Positions 1-5,452 of a DNA stretch of 7,906 nt are shown here, in pieces. The stretch covers positions 1 to 7,906 of the forward strand of contig JAFAVL010000118.1 in assembly GCA_019242465.1 (NCBI GenBank). Direction: 5' to 3'. Position 1 is the first letter of the stretch. Every line of letters begins with the position of its first letter. The notes under the pieces were generated by a model. That model saw only the letters and a list, made by a program, of their open reading frames with translations, did no database searches and was not told the DNA's origin. The stretch comes from Chroococcidiopsidaceae cyanobacterium CP_BM_RX_35 (lineage in GTDB: Bacteria > Cyanobacteriota > Cyanobacteriia > Cyanobacteriales > Chroococcidiopsidaceae). The position numbers and the translations under genes were made by a program.

Positions 1-212
1 ACGGGAAGAAGTGCAGTGTAAAGCAAAAGGGGAAGACACCGGCAACTAAATAATTTTAAGTTCTTGGCTATTTTGAGCTTGTTCAAGACAACACCTGAGC
101 TACCACAGGCGTTGCCTTGAGCAGCAAAGATTTTCTATAAACTGATAGAGAGTGCCTAGATGCTACTGTCCGGTGCCAAGCAACGGAGCACAACCTATAA
201 GACTTAATAGCA
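1..212. other. Non-coding DNA downstream of amiC
   Basis: No convincing reading frame, tRNA or strong terminator was seen. The minus-strand frame running into this stretch from within amiC lacks any recognisable protein and is treated as a shadow. The only structure noted is the short palindrome CTTGTTCAAG (78-87), too small to serve as a terminator. Confidence 0.5.
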
Positions 213-2069
213 TCAGAAATGTTGTTTAATGTATAAAAGAATACCACGGGCAATAGCCTCAGCCATCTGAGTTTGGTAGGCAGGGCTTGCCAATCGGGGA
301 GCATCTTCAGCACCAGTTACAAAACCCGTTTCTATCAGAATAGCTGGGATGGAATTGTTGCGCAACACATAGAATCTTGCGTGCCTCACCCCACGGTCTT
401 TTACATCCACACTTTGCAAAATGCTTCTTTGGATTGTTGCAGCTAGAGGTAGACTGCTGTCGGAGAAGTAATAGACTTCTAACCCATTTGCCTGGGGAGC
501 GTTATCAATTGAATTAGCATGAATACTGACAAACAAGTTGGCATGAACCCGTCGCGTTAGATCGACTCGTGGACCTAAATCAACAAAGTAGTCAGCATCT
601 CGAGTCATAATCGCCTGCACGCCATGTTGTTCTAAGATTGCTGCTACTTGTTTGCCTATTGGTAAAATAATATCCTTCTCTTCTAAACCGCCGATACCAA
701 CTGCACCAGAATCTTTACCTCCATGTCCGGGGTCAATAACCACGAGAAGTCGCCCGTTAGGTGTAGGGGATTCCTGGAGCGGTGGGGTCTGGGTAGTGAC
801 AGGTGGGACAGGCAGGGGTAGATCTGAGGGCGGCTCTGCTACTGCACCAGAGCGTTGTAGCTGAAGGGCTAACATTTGGACATTGGGCTGAATGAGTGAC
901 CCGACTTGTACCCCAGTCGCTGGCTGTAACCAAATGACAACAGTCGTTGAGTCAGGCTGTAGTAAACGCACTCGTAGTAAGGGACTGTTAGCGCCTAGGT
1001 CTGGTCCTCTGACATCCTCTGCCAATTGAGCGTTAGAAATGACGATACGATAGAGACCAGTCGAGCGGTCCCAGCCAGAGGAGTAAGCTAAAGGTTGGTC
1101 TGCTCTGACCTGGAGTTGCCCGCCATCATTACCCAGTTGGACAGACTGAATCGTTGCGATTCCTGGCGCTCTGTAGCGGTTGGGGGGGTCAGCGGCAGCA
1201 AGGCTAGTTTTAGGCACTACAACTACCCCACCTAGAGGACTAGGTGTTGCCTGCCAATCGGGGCTGTTTTGATTAACCTGCAATGTTAAACGTGCTATCG
1301 GCGGCGAAGTAGGCACTTGCAAAACCTGTAGGCGCTGGACACCATAATAATTGGCTGGCACTAGGGGTGTTGTTAAACCTGGTGATAGGGTGGCGCCAGC
1401 TAGATCAATATTAATCAAGCCGCGATCGCTGCTGCGATGCACTTTAATCTCAGGAGTGCCACTGCCCACAGTGCGGAGGAAAAACCCATCAGGCGTGATA
1501 TGCAACTGTGTAACTTGAATTAAGTTTGGTGTGGTAACGGCAGTCTTTAAGGGTGGGGGACTGTCTTCACGGAAGTCAGAGTTAGGTGTTACCACAGCCA
1601 AGGCTTGTCTTGGCACTGTTGCTTTAGGCGAACGTTCTGATAGTAGAGGTGGTTGATCTGAGTTAGGTAAATTAGATGCCACTTTTTGTGGCAGAGGTAG
1701 GTATACCGTCCACTTGCTAGGGGAAGCACCGCGAAACCTCACCTTGGTTGGATCCAGGGTATAACCTGGCAGGAGTTCTAATACTATACGAGTCGTCTGG
1801 TCATCGAACTGTCCAATGTGGAGAGAGCGGATCACTCCACCCACCATCTGCGTCACTGTGGGACGATCCATCGTAGTTCTTGGTAAATCAATCACCAAGC
1901 GCGTCGGGTTGAAGATTAATTGTGCCTGAGGTTGAACCCCACCCTCGGTTTTAAAGTCCAGCTGGGTATGACTGGAATTTAAACGCCAAGATTGCAGTTT
2001 TGCTGCCCAAGCGGGAGACGCTAACAGAACTACGCTCAAAGTGCCGGGTATTAACCAGTGGAATCTCAA
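213..2069 (-). CDS. amiC: N-acetylmuramoyl-L-alanine amidase, multi-AMIN plus Amidase_3 (AmiC type)
   Basis: This is a secreted zinc amidase that cleaves the bond between N-acetylmuramic acid and L-alanine in peptidoglycan, in the periplasm. From the TTG at 2069 the product is 618 aa and opens with a signal peptide (MRFHWLIPGTLSVVLLASPAWA-type, cleaved near AWA/A). Three AMIN-like beta repeats follow, at about residues 24-125, 183-286 and 305-404, then a proline-rich linker (~410-437). The Amidase_3 domain covers ~440-618, with likely zinc ligands H449 (DPGHGG), E464 (EEKD) and H517 (SIHAN) and catalytic E580 (IETGF). AMIN domains target amidases to septal peptidoglycan. The start was chosen because AGGAG (2078-2082) lies 8 nt upstream and homologues, as I recall them, begin with a similar M-x-x-HWL sequence. 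A second TTG at 2105, also preceded by purine-rich sequence, would add 12 polar residues before the signal peptide. Function is clear from motifs; a specific role in septal junction nanopores is only inferred from the family. Confidence 0.93.
   Translation of the reverse strand: MRFHWLIPGTLSVVLLASPAWAAKLQSWRLNSSHTQLDFKTEGGVQPQAQLIFNPTRLVIDLPRTTMDRPTVTQMVGGVIRSLHIGQFDDQTTRIVLELLPGYTLDPTKVRFRGASPSKWTVYLPLPQKVASNLPNSDQPPLLSERSPKATVPRQALAVVTPNSDFREDSPPPLKTAVTTPNLIQVTQLHITPDGFFLRTVGSGTPEIKVHRSSDRGLINIDLAGATLSPGLTTPLVPANYYGVQRLQVLQVPTSPPIARLTLQVNQNSPDWQATPSPLGGVVVVPKTSLAAADPPNRYRAPGIATIQSVQLGNDGGQLQVRADQPLAYSSGWDRSTGLYRIVISNAQLAEDVRGPDLGANSPLLRVRLLQPDSTTVVIWLQPATGVQVGSLIQPNVQMLALQLQRSGAVAEPPSDLPLPVPPVTTQTPPLQESPTPNGRLLVVIDPGHGGKDSGAVGIGGLEEKDIILPIGKQVAAILEQHGVQAIMTRDADYFVDLGPRVDLTRRVHANLFVSIHANSIDNAPQANGLEVYYFSDSSLPLAATIQRSILQSVDVKDRGVRHARFYVLRNNSIPAILIETGFVTGAEDAPRLASPAYQTQMAEAIARGILLYIKQHF
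1422..1429. repeat. HIP1 octamer GCGATCGC
   Basis: One exact copy of the Highly Iterated Palindrome GCGATCGC lies inside the amidase gene. HIP1 is strongly over-represented in many cyanobacterial genomes, so it supports the taxonomic reading. I saw only this one perfect copy in the window, so local density is modest. Confidence 0.85.
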
Positions 2070-2077
2070 AGTGCTTT

Positions 2078-2082
2078 CTCCT
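2078..2082 (-). promoter_or_regulatory. Ribosome binding site that decides the amiC start
   Basis: Read on the minus strand this is AGGAG, followed by 8 nt and then the TTG at 2069-2067. The spacing is ideal, and the TTG gives a protein that begins directly with a charged-then-hydrophobic signal peptide. The competing TTG at 2105 has AGAGGAGAGG directly before it, so it cannot be excluded from sequence alone. Confidence 0.6.
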
Positions 2083-2330
2083 GATTCGCTATCGGGTACG
2101 GTCAACCTCTCCTCTACTACCTCTCTTTCACTCCACTAAATGCTGAAACATTGGTTCCGATACGACATTAAATATACCTAAGTATAAGTACAAGCACCAA
2201 GCTAGGGGTTTGAAACCAATTGCGATCTACTGGTATCGAGATCAGCAACGGGTCAAAGTTTAATCTCAAATGGCTCAGCTTACACCAATAGGTCTACATA
2301 ATCAACTAATTGTGTTCATGACTAGAAGCT

Positions 2331-2523
2331 GGGGAGATGGGGTGATAGGGTAATACAACTTAACAGCTACTACTAAAATTTACTAATCTGCGGACGAAAA
2401 CTAAGGTATTAGAGTTTCCTTTGTCTTCGCAAATTAATTCAACTCAAGGGCTTGTCCTATTCCCAAGGGAGCTAACTCCTGATTTTCTTTATTCTCCCCA
2501 TCTCCCTATCCCCTCATCTCCCC
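2331..2523. repeat. Imperfect 20-bp inverted repeat, spacer 153 bp
   Basis: The left arm 2331-2350 (GGGGAGATGGGGTGATAGGG) pairs with the right arm 2504-2523 (CCCTATCCCCTCATCTCCCC) at 18 of 20 positions. The spacer, 2351-2503, is AT-rich and has no ORF. In the antiporter transcript the two arms could form a long stem downstream of the stop codon. No run of T follows the second arm, so it does not look like a classical intrinsic terminator. The arms belong to the low-complexity repeat family seen at 2494-2560. Confidence 0.75.
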
Positions 2524-2560
2524 ACTGCCCATCTCCTCATCCCCCCATCTCCTGATCACC
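2494..2560. repeat. CATCTCC low-complexity tandem repeat entering the antiporter 3' end
   Basis: CATCTCC occurs exactly at 2499-2505, 2515-2521, 2530-2536 and 2546-2552, spaced 16, 15 and 16 bp apart, with C-rich relatives such as CTATCCC and CTCATCC between. Such short C-rich repeats are frequent in intergenic DNA of filamentous and related cyanobacteria. The last copy lies inside the antiporter reading frame, and that gene's stop codon (2537-2539) lies within the array. Confidence 0.75.
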
Positions 2561-3955
2561 TGCAAAAGGCTCAGGTTTTGCTGCACGCGGCGCAGAAAAC
2601 ACAAGTCGTAACAAGGGCGGTGCCAAAAAGGTGGTGAGGATAACCATTAGGATAATTGCTGCCTCTAGGGGCTTCGAGAGAATTCCACTTGCTGATCCGA
2701 CACCAACAAACACCAATCCCACCTCGCCACGGGGAATCATCCCCACACCAATTGCCAACCGATTGATTTGGGGTTGACCGAACACAGTTAAACCTGTGAC
2801 CATTTTGCCTAAAATCGCGACAACAATCAAAAATGTGGCAACTAAAAGACCTTCCCGATTGCTAGGAATTGCAGGATTGAGGACACCCAGGTCGGTTTTA
2901 GCCCCAACACTTACAAAAAAAATTGGCACTAGCAGATCGGCAATGGGAATAACCTGCTCTTGCAGTTCTCGCCGCTTATCCGTCTCGTCTAGAACTAAGC
3001 CAGCCGCAAAAGCTCCAAGAATCGCTTCTAACTGGATAGCAGCGGCAAAGTAAGCCAGAATCAACGCAAAGGAAAATGCTGGGATAACTAGCTGTCCCCG
3101 CGTTCGAAGTTGATTAGCGATCGTGACAAAGGATTTGTTGAACACACTGCCTAGGAGAATTGCACCTACGAGGAAAACAGTGGCGCTAACAATCAGGTAG
3201 ATGATGTTACTAACGTCTACCTCACCAGTTTTAGCCAGGCTAGCTACAACGGCGAGGACAATGATTCCCAAAACATCGTCTAGCACAGCAGCGCCCAGAA
3301 TAATTTGACCTTCTCTGGTATTGAGGCGCTGTAGCTCTGATAAAACTCTGGAAGTGATCCCAATACTAGTCGCTGTCAGAGCTGCTCCCGTAAAAATTGC
3401 CGGAACTGCTGGTACCCCGAACAAAGTCATCAGCCCTATCGTGCCAGCCCCAAAGGGTGTGGCAACTCCGACTATCGCTACAATCCCCGCCTGGGGACCG
3501 ACTGCGAGCAGTTCTCTTAAGTTTGATTCCAGTCCAATCTCAAAGAGTAGGACGATCGCACCTAGTTCAGCTAAAACGGTGAGAACCTCACTCTGCACTT
3601 GAAAGATGGCATCTGCTGTATCAGGGCTTAAACCTGCTGTAGCTTGAAGCAAAATTGCGATCAAAGAGTTAGAAATGTTTCCTCCGCCCTCCGGAAACAC
3701 CAGCAGATGTAAAGCAGAGATGCCCACTACTACCCCACCAACCAGTTCGCCTAGAACTGGCGGTAAGCCCATTTGATTGGAGAACTCTCCACCAATTTTG
3801 CTGGCAAAGTAAATCACGACTAAACTCAACAGCACTGCCGCCAGTACCAGCGTGTTGGTATCTGTTGTGGCTAGAGCGGCAAGCAGAGCCGTGGTTTTGT
3901 CCCCAATCGAGAACCAAAGGTGCGGGGTGAAAGCATTTGAGAGCAGCAGTTGCAT
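2537..3955 (-). CDS. CPA2-family Na+(K+)/H+ antiporter, NhaS3-like
   Basis: A 472-aa integral membrane protein that exchanges monovalent cations for protons. It is hydrophobic almost throughout (roughly 11-13 membrane segments between ~35 and 455). Family motifs are visible: the unwound-helix segment around TATSIGIT (194-201), the paired aspartates LDD (D226, D227) that bind the ion in CPA2 exchangers such as NapA, and the conserved GMIPRGEVG segment (405-413). The cytoplasmic tail is very short, with no TrkA-N/RCK or USP domain, unlike Kef channels. It resembles cyanobacterial NhaS3, a Na+/H+ antiporter reported in thylakoid membranes; that match is from memory and the ion is not determined here. 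The ATG at 3955 has GGAG four nt upstream. The last residues (GDQEMGG) are encoded by a low-complexity repeat and are probably not conserved. The gene is divergent from the SIMPL gene. Confidence 0.92.
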   Translation of the reverse strand: MQLLLSNAFTPHLWFSIGDKTTALLAALATTDTNTLVLAAVLLSLVVIYFASKIGGEFSNQMGLPPVLGELVGGVVVGISALHLLVFPEGGGNISNSLIAILLQATAGLSPDTADAIFQVQSEVLTVLAELGAIVLLFEIGLESNLRELLAVGPQAGIVAIVGVATPFGAGTIGLMTLFGVPAVPAIFTGAALTATSIGITSRVLSELQRLNTREGQIILGAAVLDDVLGIIVLAVVASLAKTGEVDVSNIIYLIVSATVFLVGAILLGSVFNKSFVTIANQLRTRGQLVIPAFSFALILAYFAAAIQLEAILGAFAAGLVLDETDKRRELQEQVIPIADLLVPIFFVSVGAKTDLGVLNPAIPSNREGLLVATFLIVVAILGKMVTGLTVFGQPQINRLAIGVGMIPRGEVGLVFVGVGSASGILSKPLEAAIILMVILTTFLAPPLLRLVFSAPRAAKPEPFAGDQEMGG

Positions 3956-4125
3956 CTAACTCCATTGATTGTGCAGAAATTATCTTCTTTACTTTACAGG
4001 TTTGTCTGTGACATCTAGCCGCTTCAAGTTTTGTAGTGCATCTAGGGAGGATGAATTAAAAATCTTTTCATCGAAACCATCTGTATTGTTGCAACGTCAG
4101 ATAGAGCAAAGGGTGAGGAATCAAG
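3956..4125. other. Divergent spacer between antiporter and SIMPL genes
   Basis: This 170-bp region must hold promoters for both flanking genes. I could propose one for the antiporter but none for the SIMPL gene. It includes a 6-bp inverted repeat GATGAA (4050-4055) / TTCATC (4067-4072) around an AT-rich loop of 11 nt, which could be a weak hairpin in the SIMPL leader. Confidence 0.45.
3979..4008 (-). promoter_or_regulatory. Candidate sigma-70-type promoter for the antiporter gene
   Basis: On the minus strand, a -35-like CAGACA (4003-4008, four of six matches to TTGACA) is followed after 18 bp by GATAAT (3979-3984, five of six matches to TATAAT). Transcription would begin near 3972, leaving a leader of under 20 nt that still includes the GGAG ribosome binding site. 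This rests on consensus matching by eye only. Confidence 0.3.
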
Positions 4126-4824
4126 ATGAAGCGCTTTATCATTTGTGTACTGTTTGTCCGGTTGTGTCTGACTTTTGCTACTCCAGTGTTGGCAGCGCCA
4201 GAGAAACTGCTTAGAACCATCACAGTTAGCGGTAAAGGTGTTGAGCGAATTCCTACAACTTTAACGGAGGTCAATTTAGGAGTTGAGGTTCAGGGGAAGA
4301 CAGCCCAAGCAACACAGCAGGAGGCAGCAAAACGATCCTCATCGGTGGTAGCATACTTGGGTTCGCGTCAAGTAGAGAGACTAGAAACGACTGGCATCAG
4401 TCTCAACCCCAATTATGATGATAGCAATAACATGCATCGCCTCATCGGATACTCTGCTACTAACACCGTAAGTTTTCGCTCTCAAACGGATCAAGCTGGT
4501 ACTGTATTGGATCAAGCGGTCAAAGCTGGAGCCACAAGAATTGATAGCGTTAGCTTTGTGGCAGCAGATAGTGTGATCGCTCAGGCACAACTACAAGCCT
4601 TACAAAAAGCGGTCAAGGACGCCCAATTGCAAGCAGATGCTGTGTTAAGCGCTCTAAATTTGACTCGCCAGGATGTGGTGAGCATTCAAGTCAATAATGC
4701 CAATCCACCTATGCCACTCAGACAAATGGCAAGAGCTAATGCCGCCTTCGCTGCTTCTCCCTCACCAGTTATAGGTGGGGAACAGCAAGTGGAAGCAGCG
4801 GTAACACTGCAAATGAGCTACTGA
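4126..4824 (+). CDS. Secreted SIMPL-domain (DUF541) protein
   Basis: A 232-aa exported protein. It starts with a signal peptide (MKRFIICVLFVRLCLTFATP then VLA/A, cleavage near residue 23-24). The remainder is a SIMPL/DUF541 domain: the opening strand TITVSGKG (31-38), the central strand GYSATNTVSFR (108-118), an IDSVSF segment (139-144), a long alanine/glutamine-rich helix (~150-178) and a closing strand AVTLQMSY (225-232). The family is found in periplasmic or surface proteins, often annotated as oxidative-stress-related (E. coli YggE) or as signalling-molecule-associated; its biochemical activity is not established, so no function is assigned. GAGG (4115-4118) lies 7 nt before the ATG. The gene is transcribed away from the antiporter gene, and ends 20 bp from the converging ssb gene, so it appears to be a single-gene unit. 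Confidence 0.9.
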   Translation: MKRFIICVLFVRLCLTFATPVLAAPEKLLRTITVSGKGVERIPTTLTEVNLGVEVQGKTAQATQQEAAKRSSSVVAYLGSRQVERLETTGISLNPNYDDSNNMHRLIGYSATNTVSFRSQTDQAGTVLDQAVKAGATRIDSVSFVAADSVIAQAQLQALQKAVKDAQLQADAVLSALNLTRQDVVSIQVNNANPPMPLRQMARANAAFAASPSPVIGGEQQVEAAVTLQMSY

Positions 4825-4844
4825 GCGATCACCGTCACCTAAAC

Positions 4845-5210
4845 TTAGAACTCGCTTTCATTACCACTACCTACAAGATTAGAGTCTGTGTCCCGCTTAG
4901 AACCCAACAACTCTAGCCGCTCTACTCGAATGACGGGTTTAGAGCGGTTAGCTCCTGTATTACGATCTTGCCAATATTCAAATTTTAAACTACCTGTCAC
5001 GCCAATCAAGCTACCCTTACGCACATAATTAGCGGCAATTTCAGCAGTTTTGCCCCACAGTTCCAGATTAAACCAGTCTGGTTGGTCATTGTCACGAGTT
5101 CGACGATTGACAGCTAGTGTCATGTTACACACAACACTTCCGGATTCGAAATACTTTGCTTCAGGGTCGCCGCCCACACGACCTACTAGGGTCACAATGT
5201 TGAGACTCAT
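4845..5210 (-). CDS. ssb: Single-stranded DNA-binding protein
   Basis: A 121-aa SSB that coats single-stranded DNA in replication, recombination and repair, probably as a homotetramer. The OB fold fills residues ~1-103: N-terminal strand LNIVTLVGRVGGDPEAKY, the VNRRTRDN loop, the WFNLELWGKTAE segment and the YVRKGSLIGVTGSL strand are all recognisable. It is much shorter than the ~178-aa E. coli protein because the glycine/proline-rich linker is nearly absent; about 120 aa is usual for cyanobacterial SSBs as I recall. The C-terminus (SGNESEF) is only mildly acidic and lacks the DDDIPF tip that recruits partner proteins in E. coli, although the final Phe is kept. The ATG at 5210 has a poor ribosome binding site of its own and overlaps the stop of a short upstream ORF (ATGA). 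A LexA-box match lies 13 nt upstream. It is divergent from mreB, an arrangement I recall from Anabaena. Confidence 0.96.
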   Translation of the reverse strand: MSLNIVTLVGRVGGDPEAKYFESGSVVCNMTLAVNRRTRDNDQPDWFNLELWGKTAEIAANYVRKGSLIGVTGSLKFEYWQDRNTGANRSKPVIRVERLELLGSKRDTDSNLVGSGNESEF

Positions 5211-5254
5211 GTCCGTTTATTCCAGTACAGGTGTACTTCTTGATCGTGACTCAT
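5207..5254 (-). CDS. Putative 15-aa upstream ORF overlapping the ssb start
   Basis: On the minus strand, ATG at 5254-5252 opens a 15-codon frame (MSHDQEVHLYWNKRT) that stops with TGA at 5209-5207. The stop overlaps the ssb ATG (5210-5208) as ATGA. GAGGTGA (5257-5263), a seven-base match to the Shine-Dalgarno sequence, lies just before this ATG, whereas ssb itself has only GGA one nt before its start. This layout is typical of translational coupling. The peptide resembles nothing I know. It matters only if transcription starts upstream of about 5263; if the ssb promoter lies nearer the gene, this frame is never transcribed and is a coincidence. Confidence 0.35.
   Translation of the reverse strand: MSHDQEVHLYWNKRT
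5224..5237. promoter_or_regulatory. LexA box (SOS operator) upstream of ssb
   Basis: AGTACAGGTGTACT has perfect 5-bp arms AGTAC/GTACT around AGGT. It fits at every position the consensus RGTAC-NNN-D-GTWC-B reported for LexA in Anabaena and other cyanobacteria, as I recall it. It ends 13 nt upstream of the ssb ATG, and ssb is a common SOS-regulon member, so repression of ssb by LexA is the natural reading. It is over 200 bp from the mreB start and about 50 bp upstream of that gene's proposed -35 box. In some cyanobacteria, such as Synechocystis, LexA does not run a classical SOS response. Confidence 0.7.
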
Positions 5255-5288
5255 AATCACCTCAAATGGCAAATATCACTGTGTGACT

Positions 5289-5318
5289 TTGATGAATTTT
5301 TAGCCGATAAACTATAAA
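5289..5318 (+). promoter_or_regulatory. Candidate sigma-70-type promoter for mreBCD
   Basis: TTGATG (5289-5294, four of six -35 matches), an 18-bp spacer and TATAAA (5313-5318, five of six -10 matches, continuing as TATAAAAT) lie on the plus strand in the ssb-mreB divergent region. The expected start near 5325 would give mreB a leader of roughly 125 nt, containing two possible hairpins. Assigned by eye only. Confidence 0.4.
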
Positions 5319-5339
5319 ATTCATGCCTTTTACTAGACT

Positions 5340-5366
5340 CAGGATCCAAAACGTACTAGAATCCTG
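5340..5366 (+). other. Inverted repeat in the presumed mreB leader
   Basis: CAGGAT (5340-5345) and ATCCTG (5361-5366) are perfect 6-bp arms around a 15-nt loop. The heptamer TACTAGA occurs at 5331-5337 and again at 5354-5360, so the element also carries a direct repeat with 23-bp period. It could be an RNA stem or a protein-binding site; nothing in the sequence decides which. Confidence 0.4.
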
Positions 5367-5385
5367 CACGACTGCATTGCCATTA

Positions 5386-5406
5386 AAGAGGGAATCAATC
5401 CCTTTT
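5386..5406 (+). other. Potential hairpin in the presumed mreB leader
   Basis: AAGAGGGA (5386-5393) pairs with TCCCTTTT (5399-5406) over 8 bp including one G-T wobble, around the loop ATCAA. It lies 46 nt upstream of the mreB GTG. It resembles a short terminator stem, but the T-run is part of the right arm rather than following it, so full termination seems unlikely; attenuation or mRNA stabilisation is possible. Confidence 0.45.
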
Positions 5407-5452
5407 CTGAAGTTATATAGACAAGTATTAAACTGAGGGAGTGTAGAGAAGA

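Larger units (their letters stand above)
2070..2536. other. Intergenic region upstream of amiC and downstream of the antiporter gene
   Basis: About 470 bp with no convincing gene on either strand. It must hold the amiC promoter (minus strand), but I could not settle on a -35/-10 pair. TATACT and TATATT near 2169-2187 are candidate -10 boxes without a good -35. It contains the palindrome TATAC-CTAA-GTATA (2173-2186), the 11-bp palindrome GGTTTGAAACC (2207-2217), and a 7-bp inverted repeat ATTGGTT (2150-2156) / AACCAAT (2214-2220). Its antiporter-side end is taken up by a GC-rich inverted repeat described separately. No U-tract terminator was found for the antiporter transcript. Confidence 0.6.

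Noticed and set aside
83..313. Minus-strand 76-codon frame crossing the end of amiC
   Set aside because: It overlaps the amidase 3' end in another frame, has no recognisable domain, and the amidase coding evidence in 213-313 is strong.
2471..2482. Small hairpin GGAG-CTAA-CTCC downstream of the antiporter
   Set aside because: Four base pairs only and no following T-run on the transcribed strand; not a credible terminator.
2331..2560. CRISPR array
   Set aside because: The repeat units are 7-16 bp, C-rich and without unique spacers of 30-40 bp, and no cas gene is present.
4045..4059. GGGAGG followed directly by ATG-AAT-TAA
   Set aside because: The Shine-Dalgarno-like run touches the ATG with no spacing and the frame has only two codons; most likely chance.
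3969..4214. Plus-strand 81-codon frame upstream of and overlapping the SIMPL gene
   Set aside because: It overlaps the signal peptide coding region of the SIMPL gene out of frame, has no family resemblance, and no good ribosome binding site.
4822..4857. Possible bidirectional terminator between the SIMPL and ssb genes (GAGCGA / TCGCTT)
   Set aside because: Only six pairs including a wobble, a loop of over 20 nt and no proper T-run; too weak to call.
5276..5286. TCAC-TGT-GTGA dyad as a CRP-type or NtcA site
   Set aside because: Arms of 4 bp with 3-bp spacing do not fit CRP (TGTGA-N6-TCACA) or NtcA (GTA-N8-TAC).
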